A stretch of DNA of 64,000 bases from Moelleriella libera RCEF 2490 (Eukaryota; Ascomycota; Sordariomycetes; Hypocreales; Clavicipitaceae). Made by a program: the position numbers and the translations under genes. Of this stretch, positions 12,674 to 23,782 are shown piece after piece (position 1 is the stretch's first letter; each line of letters begins with the position of its first letter). The DNA lies in NCBI GenBank assembly GCA_001636675.1, contig AZGY01000028.1, forward strand, positions 168,909 to 232,908, given 5' to 3'. The notes below the pieces were generated by a model that worked only from the letters and a program-made list of their open reading frames with translations, searched no databases and had not been told where the DNA came from.

Positions 12674-14954
12674 ATCATCCGCAGCGCCGAAAGAACAGCT
12701 GGCCATCTCCAAGACTGGCTGCACGCACAGGTTTGCGCTCGAAAGCAGAAGGCGACACACACGGCGTAGCTCCAGTCGCGCTCGCACTGGATGTGCCACA
12801 TGTGAGTACTTTTTTGATGCTTGTGGGCTTTGTCTCCAAAGGAGATTGTTCGATTTTGCTGATGTTTTTCCTCAAGGCAAGTAAGTCACGTCTCCGCGGC
12901 GTGTAGACTTGTCGAAACGAATTCATTTTCTTCCCCAAGCGTCAACCACAGACGCACGACTAATTGAGGAACGACGAGTTTATAGAAAACGCCATGTCAA
13001 ATGCGACGAGACGAGGCCAGCGTGTCTCAACTGCTTGAAATGGCGTGGCACCTGCGACTCTTACCCGCTGGCCGCTGAATGTCCTTCGCCATCGCCTTGT
13101 CCGTCGTCACTCGGTGCAAAACGAACGGGAGGGACCAAGCCACCCCGTGCGACCAAAGCGGCTCTCATCCTCGTGCAGCCAGCGCAACACACCCTCAGAT
13201 TCTCCAATAACGAACAAAAGGCGTACTTTGACAAATGGACTACTCTGTCGACTTCATTTCTAAGCGGCGGACTGGATCAGGCACCCCTGTGGACCACAAC
13301 CATGCCTCAAGTGACAATGGAGGATACAACCCTGCGATATGGTGCTATGGCCGTGGGGGCGCTCGCTGAAGCAAGAGAGCTCGAGACCCCATCACCGGCC
13401 ATGATGAGCCAGCAGTGTAGACATTATTCAAACGCTGTGTATTATTATTGCGAGGCGCTGCGTCTTCAGTCAAGAGCACAGCCGACCAGAGAAGGGCTGC
13501 GCACAGCTCTACTTTCGTCCCTGTTGTTCATCTGCTTCGAAGCGCAACGAGGAAATGTGGCCGCAGCGCTGAAACACATGACACACGGTTTCAGCATGTT
13601 GAACGAATTGGCTGCGTGCACAGAGTTGGCGTCGAGTCTGGTCAGTATCGCGCAAGCGCCGCCGTCGTTGGTCCAGGATATACTGGAATGCTACAAACCG
13701 CTAGAACTACAATCAAGATCATTTGTGAGATCATACAACAAAGTTTTCTTCTCTTCGAACTCATCATCTGAGCAACATGCTGCGCAATCACGATCAATTG
13801 CCGCGTCACCCGATGGTGAGTCCGTGGCGAGTCTGGGTACAAGACGCGAACAACACACAAATCAAAGTCCCTCGATTGCGGCTCGTACACCGTTTTCAGG
13901 CCTTGTGTCGACAGTGCAGACTGTCGCGACCAGTCCTGAAAATGTTTCGAGCCCGCGGAGCGCGGACAGCAGCTCGACCAGCTTCCCACAGCCATTACCA
14001 GCTTCGGGACGTCACCGCTGCGTCTCCATCGCTCCTTTCAATAAGCATTCGCCATATTTTCGGCCTCGTTTTTCAAACATCACTTCGGTGGAGGATATGC
14101 CCTCATCATTCTCAAATTTTGATGATGCCCAAGGCTACTGGAGCTTGATTCAGAAAGCCATGGTCAGTCACATCCCGATGCTCGCTACGATTGCATCAAG
14201 ACTGAACTTGACACGTACAACCACCGACATTGAGCTGGACGCCAAATTCACAAGTGTCAAGCGAGATCACAAGATTGAAAGATTCATCAATGAAGCAAAG
14301 TCCTGGCTCTCACGATGGGCCAGGGCTTGGCGGCCCCTGCAGCAAGACATTTGTCGCAACGCAGCCTTCAATATTAGACAGTATCTTCGCGCATGCAATC
14401 TGCAGATTGAGTATCTTATTCTACACATATACACAAGCATTCCGCGTTTCTCGAGCTACGACACTGCCAAATCCCTGACGCCTCAGTATCGCCAGATCAA
14501 CCGGCTTGCCGAAATTCTGCTCAAATCGCGACCGAACTGCGGCTTTGCCATGGATGCAGGGTGGACCTGGCCCTTATTCGTGTCGTCATTTTGCTGTCGT
14601 GATTCCAGTGTTCGCGAGGACGCCATCCGCATCCTGGGCTCACATGTCATGCGTAATGCCCTTCGCGACAGCCGCGCGTTCCGGGCTATTGCCCTGCGTA
14701 ACCAGGAGGTCGAACAGCAAATACTGTGCGAAGGCACGGAGGAGGAACAATGGCTGAGGCTGAGACGGCGGGAGATTGTGTTTGAGGATCCCGGCGCGTC
14801 AATCATTTATCGTTCGCCGCAGAAAGATTGCAGCACTGGCTTGTGGGAGCTGGTAGAGGAGGTCGCTGATCACACAGTTCTGTCCGATGGTACTCTGAAC
14901 TGGCGCCGTCGGCCGGTCTCGGACGCGGCATCGATTCTTCTGGGTGTGTGCTAA
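12674..14954 (+). CDS. Zn(II)2Cys6 transcription factor (Fungal_trans_2-like) with a split zinc cluster
   Basis: The supported exons are 12674-12801, 12877-12880 (4 nt) and 12986-14954. Joined, they give a perfect Zn2Cys6 cluster: TGCATC, then KKRHVK, then CDETRPACLNCLKWRGTC (CX2CX6CX6CX2CX6C). Donor GTGAGT, branch TGCTGAT and acceptor AAG bound the first intron. Donor GTAAGT, branch GACTAAT and acceptor TATAG bound the second. The large last exon (655 aa) has a middle region typical of fungal-specific regulators, with LRYGAMAVGALAEA, LRTALLSSLLFICFEAQRGN and a Ser/Thr-rich linker near 13760-14010. The 5' end is unresolved. The frame is closed by a stop at 12615 and has no ATG before the cluster, so at least one further intron must end near CCATCAG (12673), with the start codon in an upstream exon, possibly the ATG at 12596. 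Targets are unknown. Confidence 0.8.
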
Positions 14955-16050
14955 CCTGAGACGAGAAAGCATGGAGCAGCCATCTGAATTATGTGGTAGA
15001 TCAGGTTTGATGTGATGTGGCCAGCTCGTAGCAAACGCCATTGGCACAGAGAGTTAGCCCTTCAATCATTGTCTCCATCTTGACGTGCGGCAGTGACATG
15101 CCATCGCATCAAACCGTCAGCTCATCGTGAATCAGTAGATTGCGGAGTGTAGTTGCATTAGGCCCAAGAATGCCCTCGATACACGCAACTCGGAGCATGA
15201 TGTAGTTTTCGCGACATTCCGGGCGACAAGGATGCCATGCAGCGCTGTCTCCAGAATCTTGCCAGTAGACCGCGAGCATCTGGCCATGCGGCCATGGTAG
15301 CTACTGCCAATTGAGTTTGATCTCGTAGGCGGAAACCCGTCACGCCGGTACGTTGAGTTGCACGCGCGAAAGAGAAACCTTTGCGCTGTCGGTATTCGAA
15401 GTGAACCCTTCATTGTTGCTATAGCCAGCAGCACGGGTACCAAGCTACCAGGCGACAGGAAGGCATCAATCTTGTCCCACTTGGCAAAACGTCCCTCAGA
15501 GACGATGCACAATGCAGGAGACTGTCCACGCTGAATGGTTATTCAAACTTATTTGCCATGAGGATGGGATCCGACGTCGGTGAACCTCAAAAGTTTTACA
15601 AGACATTGCATGAGCGTGTTGTCATGGAGTGCAGACTATCTTCAGGCTTTCTCGGATCTCGTAGGGCTTTGCGTGTCCTGGCAGAGTCTCAGACATGCAA
15701 GAACGCCTGACCAGCAGGCAAGGGCAGAAGTGTTGAAGAGGAAAAACAAGAACAGAATGTGCGTTCGGCCTATTTAGCTCACTGACTTGCATTGCTGAAA
15801 AGTACCTCGAGATGCTCGCATACCTCTGCTAGTGCTTTGGCGCGGCCGGGCATTGACCAGGAGGCAAAAAAGCCGTCACTGGGCTTCACACATGACGGAA
15901 GATCTGTGAATCGTTCCACACTCTTGCACACAATACTCATTGGCGGCTAATGGTAACACGGGTTGAGATCACGGAAGGGGCGGGTCACCTGTCATTTACA
16001 TCATTGCTCATACTACTTATTAAATAACAAGGCGTTGAGATTCCATATAG
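14955..16050. other. Intergenic, no gene seen
   Basis: This is the 3' flank of the transcription factor, followed by unremarkable sequence. A 126-codon minus-strand frame at 15132-15512 has no recognisable domain and no convincing promoter, so I do not call it. Confidence 0.45.
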
Positions 16051-16086
16051 GCGTTATTGGTTTAGTGGTAAAAATTCTCCGTTGCC
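16051..16086 (+). pseudogene. 5' half of tRNA-Gly(GCC), truncated after the anticodon
   Basis: The first 36 nt (GCGTTATTGGTTTAGTGG, then TAAAAATTCTCCGTTGCC) match the intact tRNA-Gly at 23783 except for one extra A. The match stops right after the GCC anticodon; the intron, anticodon-stem 3' strand, T-arm and acceptor 3' strand are missing. It lies between a possible 10-bp inverted repeat, GTTGAGATTC at 16034-16043 and GAATCTCAAA at 16087-16096. It may be an att-like remnant, the head of a tRNA-derived retroposon, or a broken copy. Confidence 0.85.
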
Positions 16087-17560
16087 GAATCTCAAACTGC
16101 TAGTCCATTTCTTTGCAGAAACTCAAACAAATTCACTTTTTATTTAGTACCTAGAAACAGTTTTCAGAAAACGGGTTTCTTGAGGAAGATGCTAGAACAC
16201 GCGATGTTAGTGCGGCCGTTGCTGAGAAACACGCCGCTTTAAGTACCGCACGCCAATAGTTGAATAGACAATACTTTAACTACGGTACGGGCTCAAGTAC
16301 CGTCCCGCCGATAAGCACGGAGGAGGGGTGCTGCTTGATTGGATAGCAGCTTTAGCGCATGAAGACGGTTGGTTTGAAGGTTCAATAGCGCTCTTTTTTC
16401 TTGTTTCTTTGAAACGTGTCAAAGGAAGCACAGAACCCTGTGCCTCTTGGCACCATTGCCTGTTTTCTGCTCACCTTCAGCTTCGGGAACGCGAGGATTC
16501 TTCTCGGAACGTGAAGAGCCCAACGTGGGGTCAATTCTAATGAGAGTGAGTCCACGTCTCTGAAGAGTTGTACAGAAGTCAGAAACGGGCACCGTAGATC
16601 TGGAAAATAGGTAACGTGAAGATGCCCGAGCAACGAGAAACAGCATGACGTCCGTGGAATCGTGGTGTTGAGGCCACACGGCCTGTTATGCCGGCCAAGC
16701 CATTCAGGTGTACATGGATGTACCGGCTGGGACCTGAGCAAGTACCTTGAAAGCACTGCTGCTTCACAGGGCAAAATATGCATGCTTGAGAATGAGTCAT
16801 CCGGTAGGCGAGCTTCTTGATTGGCTGCAGACAGCCCCAGCGGGCAGGTAAGCGTGCAGGAGAGCTAAGTCCTGGGATCGCTGCCTTTGCTATCACCAAT
16901 GGGGGTGTTCTACTGTCCATGCAACTTGGCCGCATCAACTGCCAGTTTTGACTACGCTTGTCAGGAATGTGATGTAGCGGCACTCCTGCTGCGCCACAGC
17001 CTGAACGGTGCCTAGAGACCGTGCTTGAGCCAAGGACGCGAAGGATATGTGTAACCACGCTCTCTCAATATTACACACATATACACCCTTCCACGCAAGG
17101 TCCCCGCGCCGCACCGTCAAGGAATCACGAATACAGACAACAGCTACTGTATACCAGGTTTTTTAGATCAGCTGTACCTGAAGGTGAAGCAATTCGTGGC
17201 TCTAGCGTGGCCCCAGCAGTGACTTCCGTCGTGGCCGACTTGAAGGAGGCGTTGCCGATGGAGAAAGCCTGACGAGCCTTTAGAGCTGCCTTGACTCCCC
17301 ACAGAAATATCAGCACCATGATTCCACAGCCGGCGTGCTACTTCTCGTTTCTCGAGCATCTTCATATCACCTATTTTCCAAGACTAGGGTAGCCCGTTTC
17401 TGACTTCTATAGATAAGCACCAACAGCAAGAATAACCTCGAGGTTACAGTTTTCAGGGATCCTGGGAACTAGATTCGTGCTCGCGACAAAGGCTGGTGAC
17501 GGTGATCTACATATAGCATGCCTGCCTAACGGCCGGAAGAACGAGCCACATTCACCTTTT

Positions 17561-17689
17561 TCTAGGTTACCTTTTTCACGCCACCTTTTATCAATTCCGG
17601 TCTCCGGTAACTCTGCCTGCCACACGTCGAACCTGGCTCAGGCGTTTCCGGCACGGCAGTGCATGCAGCGCTCAGACCGGGCACCGCTG
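17561..17689 (-). repeat. Diverged dispersed repeat, copy A (inverted relative to copy B)
   Basis: The reverse complement of this segment aligns over its whole length with 21264-21423. Shared blocks include CGGTGCCCGGTCTGAGCGCT, TGAGCCAGGTTCGA, GGCAGGCAGA and AAAAAGGTAACCTAGAA. Differences are mostly transitions, as expected after RIP, and copy B carries an extra ~33 nt. The element type is unknown. Confidence 0.8.
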
Positions 17690-17934
17690 CTTTAATCTAT
17701 CAAGACATCAATGTGGTTAAGAGGCCCGTAAAAAGGAGCGAAAGTTTCCTTATACTAGCAGCCCTTTGCTTCACTGGGGTTCTACTGCGCTGCAACCAGC
17801 CCACGTCACCAGGTACTAATTCTCGTTCGAGCCTGGTTTATTGGGATCCTTCCTCTCGCGCAAAAGAGAGCCGCGTTGCCTGGGCTCATTCCCAGGGGAG
17901 ACTGGGCGCGTTATGATGTGCACCCTAAAACTAA

Positions 17935-18060
17935 GGCCATAGCCTACGAGATTCTGCTATTATACTAATTAATATATATAGAATAATAGCTATATATATA
18001 GGCTAATTTGGAGTTATATCTATACTAAAGAGCTGGATCTACTACTAGACTTATAAGTAA
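17935..18060. other. AT-rich block, RIP-like
   Basis: Very AT-rich sequence dominated by TA steps, in contrast to the roughly balanced flanks. A similar block follows at 18280-18400. The pattern resembles repeat-induced point mutation of transposon remains, although no source element can be recognised. Confidence 0.6.
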
Positions 18061-18170
18061 TATCTTTTTAAGTAAAGATGTGACGGTGCAGCTCTTTGGG
18101 CCATAGTGAATGCAGGCACGCAACGCCCCGGTTAAGGCACCTTCTGGCCGTTAGGCTAAAAGGGTACGAA

Positions 18171-18279
18171 TTGAACAAGTCACGCACGACTTGTTCAACC
18201 TGCACTACATCGCTTGTGCGCGACCGGCCACACGCACGCACACGCACGTTAAGCTCATAGATTGGGCTCAAGCCCAATC
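18171..18279. repeat. Two perfect hairpins
   Basis: TTGAACAAGTC and GACTTGTTCAA form an 11-bp-arm inverted repeat at 18171-18198 with a 6-nt loop. GATTGGGCT and AGCCCAATC form a second with 9-bp arms at 18260-18279 and a 2-nt spacer. A CA-rich ACGCACGCACACGCACG tract lies between. This may be the end of a mobile element or a structured transcript; nothing here proves either. Confidence 0.75.
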
Positions 18280-19082
18280 CATAACAATTATATATTTATT
18301 TTTTTTCTAGTTTTTAATTTCTAAAATTTTACTTATAATTACTTATTTTCTTTCTTTTAATACTTCCGATACCCATTTCTTAGATTTTCGACTATTTCTA
18401 ATTGAGAAGGGATCCCATTCCAAACGTTTCTCGCAAGACTCGAATGGTGCTTACTAATCCCTGTGGTATGTGAATCAACTTATATATTTGTTGAAATCTA
18501 CTGACCGTCCCCCCATAGCACACACTTTCACGAGCTTTGCCTTCAGCAATGGCCCGGTCAACCGCTGCCCGAAGGCTCCCGATACGAGCGTGGTTGTCCA
18601 TTTTGCCGCACAGCTCTTCATGGGTCTGAAAATGCTCACGTCACCAAGCATGATTGGTGCCTAGGCTAGCAGCCAGCATAATTGGCCGCCAAACGCGAAC
18701 ACTGGCCTAGGTTAACTACTTGTAGCTAAACTTGATGTATGGTAATCACTAACAAAGTGCTTCAATCTCGTGATCGCGTACCGTGAAAGTCTGGGGCGGC
18801 AAGAGCCCCACTAACCTTACAAGCTGAAAGGAGATAACAGCCACCTACGTAAAGTATATGAGCATACTTGGCCACGTCACTTGACGGAAAGAAGGCGCAG
18901 CTGAGAAATCTCTGCCTATAGATAAGCCCCGAGACAAATGTTGGCACCTTTAATAAAGTCTTGAGAAGCAACTTATTTGTTGGCAGCAATGTGGATCCTG
19001 TGGTGTCGAGCTACGATAATATTCCTCGAGCGCTATCTCTCGCTTGCCTGTTATCCATTGCCTCACTCAAGATTGCTGCACA

Positions 19083-20440
19083 ATGCGCCTCTTTATGTGG
19101 GACGATGATGGAGCTCTGAAATTCTCTAAGAATTACTTGAACGACATACCCCGTTACGCGATTCTATCACACACGTGGGGACCAGACGATGAAGAAGTGA
19201 CTTATGATGATATCAAAAATGGAACCGGCCAAAACAAGGCTGGCTATACCAAGATCGACTTTTGCGCACGGCTGGCCAAAGAAAGCGGTCTGAAGTTTTT
19301 CTGGGTCGACACATGCTGTATCAAGAAGATGGATTTCACGGAGCTTCACGAAGCCATCAACTCGATGTTCAAATGGTATCGTGACGCTACAAGATGCTTC
19401 GTGTATTTGACAGATGTCTCGCTGTGCGGCCAGTCTCACACAGATGCAGCTGCGCCGCCATGGAAAGCTGCTTTTCGCACGAGTAGATGGTTTACGCGAG
19501 GCTGGACTCTGCAGGAGCTCTTAGCCCCAAAGTCTGTGGAGTTCTTCGCATGTGAGGGCGAGAAATTGTGCGAACGTAACACAATGGCGCAAGAAATCCA
19601 TGAGATCACCGGTATTCCGAAAGACGCACTCTATGGGACATCGTTAACCAGCTTCAGTACAGAGGAACGGATGCGTTGGACGGAGAAAAGAACGACTACA
19701 AAGCAAGAAGACCAAGCATATTGCCTGCTAGGAATCTTCGGAGTCTACATGTCATTGATATATGGAGAGGGAGAAAATGCCATGTTGCGACTGAAAAAAG
19801 AAGTAGGTGTGTATCACGCGCCCTCGCCATCGGTTTGAAGCTTTTCGAAGTTGTGATGCCAGCTAACGGGGCGCTAGAAAATTCGTCGAAGGCCACCATC
19901 AGAGCCATCAAGACATGCATCGACCGAGATGATGCCGACGACTTAGCAATCGAAATACAGAACCACTATATCGATTTGAACGCTGCCGAAGTTGATGGCA
20001 CGTGCCCTGCCATCTGTTACGCTGCGCATTACGGCAGGGTGAATGCCTTCAAGTTGCTGATGAGGCAACCTGGCATCAACATTGACATTGCGGACCCGCG
20101 TTGGAGGCAACGTCCCTTATTCAGGGCCGTTAAGTCCAAAGATGATAAGGCCCGGAATGATCGCCACCTTGAGATCGTACGAATACTCTTAGACTCGGGC
20201 AAAGTCGATATTAACGCCCAGGACGAGTACGGCAAGACTGCACTCACAGTCGCTGCAATTTTTGGCGTTACAGAAGGTGTCAAGATGCTATCAAATGCTG
20301 GTGCGGACAGGACCATTAGGGATGACAACCGCATGATGCCGTTGGATTATGTAAGGGAGAAATTGATGTGTGAAAAGGACCAAGAGATGAAAAGGAGATT
20401 TGGGCAGATCTTCGAGTGCCTAGAACAGCCAACACTTTAG
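19083..20440 (+). CDS. HET-domain protein with C-terminal ankyrin-like repeats
   Basis: Exon 1 is 19083-19806 and exon 2 is best read as 19863-20440 (intron GTGTGT to GCCAG, 56 bp), giving 433 aa. A donor GTAGGT at 19803 paired with a later acceptor is a possible alternative. The HET domain is complete at the N-terminus: YAILSHTWGPDDEEVTY, FFWVDTCCIKK, RTSRWFTRGWTLQELLAP, and an end piece IYGEGENAMLRLKKE. The second exon has ankyrin-type repeats (GTCPAICYAAHYGRVNAFKL, then DEYGKTALTVAAIFG). HET proteins trigger programmed cell death in heterokaryon incompatibility or allorecognition; the ankyrin part probably senses a partner. Diverged repeats and tRNA-Gly copies flank the gene on both sides, so it may have been transferred. 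Confidence 0.87.
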
Positions 20441-21676
20441 ATTATTCATACTTTGGTAGTTACCATCTCCAGCACGCGAATCGAAATTATAGTAGTTAAT
20501 CATTCATTAGAATGGGTTGCTAATAGCCCTGTAGGATCTCATTTCCAAAGAGCGATGAAGCGCATGAATGCCCAGGGGAAGCGCAGCACCACGCCCATGC
20601 CCAGGTATTCAGATCTCGGCTGATGCTGGAAGTAGAGATCAAAACCCACCTTATGGCCGAGTGGAAGTTCAAAGACAAAGACGGGGCAATAAGGACAACT
20701 GGGGAGTCTGATTGGGAAGAAGATCGCTATGGAGGGTAAAGTGTCTGGGTATATCGTTTAAAGAGGCTAAACTATTTTTTTGAGAAGAAAATAAGAATTA
20801 TCCGCAGGGTAATGCCCTTTTCTGGTACTCCCACTGATTGAACACACTGTTCTATACTTGATTCCCTCCTAACTTATAGCTTGTTAACAGAGCAATCCTT
20901 AATAGACAGCTTTTCCAGATCCTCTAAGAACCAAAAATGCAATATATTCACGAGGGGCGAACATTTCCATTAATCTAGAGGATGGCAGGTCGGTGAACAG
21001 TTAATAAACTATATATAAAGGAGCGATAGACTATGATCCACAGCTCTTAGCTTTGGTTCCACTATAGGATTAGTAACCCAGATAACACGGCTTTCTCTCT
21101 TGTGCAAGAGCAAGTATCTCAATGAAAATCGGCTGCGAATAAAGAATTATTACCTGGAGATAGGGGCTGGTTGCGCAGTGAGGCCTAGTGATAAAAAGGG
21201 CTACTGGTGTAAGGAATTTCTGTTCTTTTTCACGTGCTTCTTAACCATATTGGTGGGATGCGACGGTGCCCGGTCTGAGCGCTACATTCACTGCTGTATG
21301 CTCGTGCGGCTTTGAATACTCGAAGCTCTTGAGCCAGGTTCGAGGTATCCAACGTGAGCACCAGTGGCAGGCAGAATTACCGGAGATCGGAAGTGACAAA
21401 AGGTAGCGAAAAAGGTAACCTAGAAGATAATCAAGACACCGTCGGCAGGGATCCCTTGCCCCAAGAGCGAGACGACCTAGGAGATCGACTCCGGTTGGCG
21501 TGATCTGACATTGAGGCTAAGGATGGCAAGTCGAAGTGACTGGCTTGGTAAAGGAATCGCACCACGCTGAGTGGCAATAATTGCAGTAAACGGAGAGCAG
21601 AGAATAGAAAACGACCTGACGAAAAAGGGGGGAAAACAGGAGGTTGGAACGGGATCCTTTCCCAAGCAGAACATCG
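20441..21676. other. Intergenic with repeat copy B
   Basis: No gene seen. The sequence is moderately AT-rich near 20760-21080 and contains copy B of the inverted repeat pair. Unrecognised sequence leads into the Hsp70-like fragment. Confidence 0.45.
21264..21423 (+). repeat. Diverged dispersed repeat, copy B
   Basis: Matches the reverse complement of 17561-17689; see that entry. Relative to copy A it holds an extra segment near 21297-21330 and many transitions. The two copies bracket the HET-ankyrin gene as inverted repeats about 3.6 kb apart. Confidence 0.8.
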
Positions 21677-22060
21677 TGGTCGGAGCCCGAGGCCGCGGCG
21701 CTGGCCAGATTTAAGGACAAGCACGAGGAAAACGACCTCAAGGTGGGCGACGCCTTTGTTGTCTACGATGCGGGAGGCGGACGGTGGACCTCATCAGCTA
21801 CCAGGTGACCAAGTTGGAGCCACTGCGGATGAAAGAGGTTGCCATCGGAGAGGGTGGGCTCTGCCACCCGGCGTGTCTGAATATGGCATTTGAGAAGATC
21901 ATCATCACCTTGATTGGTCAAGAGGAGTACAATCGCATCAGACTGGAGTGCAAGAAGAAGACAATGAATATGTTTGGGCATGGAATCAAGAGGTCCTTTC
22001 AAGGCGAAGCCGACAAGGATTACCAGGTAGAACTGAATCGCGTGAGCGACAACGCGGACA
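21677..22060 (+). pseudogene. Fragment of an Hsp70-like (HSPA12-type) ATPase, frameshifted
   Basis: The reading begins in the middle of the protein (WSEPEAAALARFKDKHEEND, then LKVGDAFVVYDAGG) and continues with TVDLISYQVTKLEPL, EVAIGEGGLCHPACLNMAFE and KRSFQGEADKDYQVEL. This is the central part of fungal Hsp70-like ATPases, including the phosphate-2 motif normally DxGGGTVDL. One nucleotide is missing in the third glycine codon at about 21780, which breaks the frame exactly in that motif. The N-terminal ATPase half and the C-terminus are absent, so this is a dead fragment. It abuts the tail of an unrelated gene. Confidence 0.82.
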
Positions 22061-22115
22061 AGGACATATTAAACAATACAATACCTATTCCATTATTTCT
22101 CCCTCTTCCCCATAG

Positions 22116-22695
22116 ACATCCAAAGTACTATTCCTTGCGGCGCATAGGACCTCGCTTACGAACTTTATCTCTAGTGGAATCGGAGCCAGCATCGGCTTGT
22201 TGGTGGAAAGGGTCGAGATAGCTGATCACGCAGATTCGACGTGGATCGCTGGCATTCTGACACTTTGTTAGTATGTCAAACACCTCTCATCCCCTAACTT
22301 TTGTTCTTCTGCCTGGTTTGTTCTCCTGCCTCGGGTTTCCACTTTCAATCTGAGCATGCATACATTGAGTAGGCCCCTACTGACATCTGGTCTCCTGCAG
22401 CGCCGTGGAACTAAACGCGGCTATCATAGTCAGCTCCGCCCCGGCCTTCTCCAACTTTGCACGCACAAAACTGGCGCACATGTCACTTGTGAGATCTTTT
22501 CTGGACAGCTTCCCAAGTCTTTTCCACTCAAGCAAGATTCTCGACTCGGAAGCTGCTAGCACGAGCAATCGCAGGGCCCCCTTCCCCAGCGAGGAAGACA
22601 TGGCTTGCACATATGGAGAGCACCGCGAAGCCAAAAACACGTGGCTGCTAAAAACTGCGGCGAACGCAGCCCCGAAATACGAGGCAAAGCATTAG
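22116..22695 (+). pseudogene. C-terminal exons of a fungal rhodopsin-domain (PF20684-type) membrane protein
   Basis: Two exons, 22116-22270 and 22401-22695, join through a clean intron (GTATGT to TGCAG) to an open stretch of 149 residues. It ends FRTK-like, with Ser-rich cytoplasmic sequence after the last membrane helix. The signature is the last two helices of the family: ISSGIGASIGLLVE, TWIAGILTLCYAVELNAAII and VSSAPAF. The five or so N-terminal helices are missing and the Hsp70-like fragment lies immediately upstream, so the gene is truncated by rearrangement. The splice-preserved open frame suggests recent loss. Confidence 0.65.
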
Positions 22696-23782
22696 CTACT
22701 TTACACAATACAGCGCTCTGGCGGAGCCGCAAGGGAGGTCTCGGTGTTGCTGGGATAGCTACCCCGCTCTCGGCCGACTGACTCGGAGCCGATACAGTTC
22801 AAGCTCGGCCCGGGCCCGATAGTGTGCCAAAATCACTGGCCAGGCGCTTATACCTCCAGCTATACCCAATGGCGCAGGCACAGTTTTGCACACTATAGTC
22901 CTTATTTTCTTGACATGGCAGCTATGGTGTGTTCCTTCTTTCCGTAAGCTGCTTCCTTGAAAAGCGGTTTCCAGGAATGCAGAGAAGAGATTTCTCTCAC
23001 TTCCCGGGTTCGGGTGTCATGGAAATCGGGATCGCCAGCCGCTACGGAATAAGTTTCGAAAGTCAGCGCTGGAGCTATGTAGAGCGTAGTCTGAAGTAGT
23101 CTAAGAGCCAATCAGATTAGAATACGTTAAATTTAGCTAGGCGGGGCAGGGAACCCGGCCATGGTGTACTGGCAAGGTAATTATATACATCTGAGGGACT
23201 CTGATGAACTTGAGAATTACAACTTCAACCAGTCTCCTACTTTCCGTTCTCGCGACATCTTCACCCAGTTTCTTGTTGCTCGAATACCGAAGATGGTTCC
23301 AGTCTGTTCCCGCTCAGGTCTTCCAGATCTTCCTCAGAGGCGCCCGTTCGAGCGTGGTACATTTGTCTCCTACTCTGTTTCTTTCGCGTTTCTGTTTCGT
23401 TGCCCTGCCATGGATTCTGGGTCTCGAGTAAAGTGAGAGGGCACAAGACTTGAACTAGAAGCGTAGAGCGCAGGCACGGATACCTAGCTCGTCAACTGCG
23501 CACCCTCCTCTCCGCCACGAATCGAATGATTAGTGACTATGAGAATACTGTGAGTTAAGTGTCTTTCGGAAGCAGTAGTGGGCGATGTTGCACCTAGTTC
23601 CATATTGTTTGTTTGCAGGCCCTCAAAAGCCCTTGCTTGTTCCAGACGCTTTGCTGTCGCAGGCAACATGACTGGAAGCTCGTCGTTCCGTGTTCGTTTC
23701 GTACTTTGTGCCTGAAGCTTTCATTCGGTTATATTCATAATCATTAGCCATTGGAGAACAACAGAAGCGGATCCCACAGCCG
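22696..23782. other. Intergenic, no gene seen
   Basis: Sequence between the truncated rhodopsin-domain gene and the tRNA. Open frames are short and unsupported. Confidence 0.45.

Larger units (their letters stand above)
16090..19082. other. Repeat-rich intergenic stretch
   Basis: I see no intact gene between the half tRNA and the HET-domain gene. The stretch contains one copy of an inverted repeat pair (17561-17689), AT-rich sequence (17935-18060 and 18280-18400) and two hairpins (18171-18279), all given as separate entries. Short open frames here are not supported. Confidence 0.5.

Noticed and set aside
15132..15512. Minus-strand 126-codon open frame downstream of the Zn(II)2Cys6 gene
   Set aside because: No domain, no promoter context, overlapping frames in other phases; composition unlike protein.
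18171..18279. Hairpins considered as a CRISPR-like or terminator array
   Set aside because: Only two unrelated hairpins, no repeated spacer structure, and the genome is fungal.
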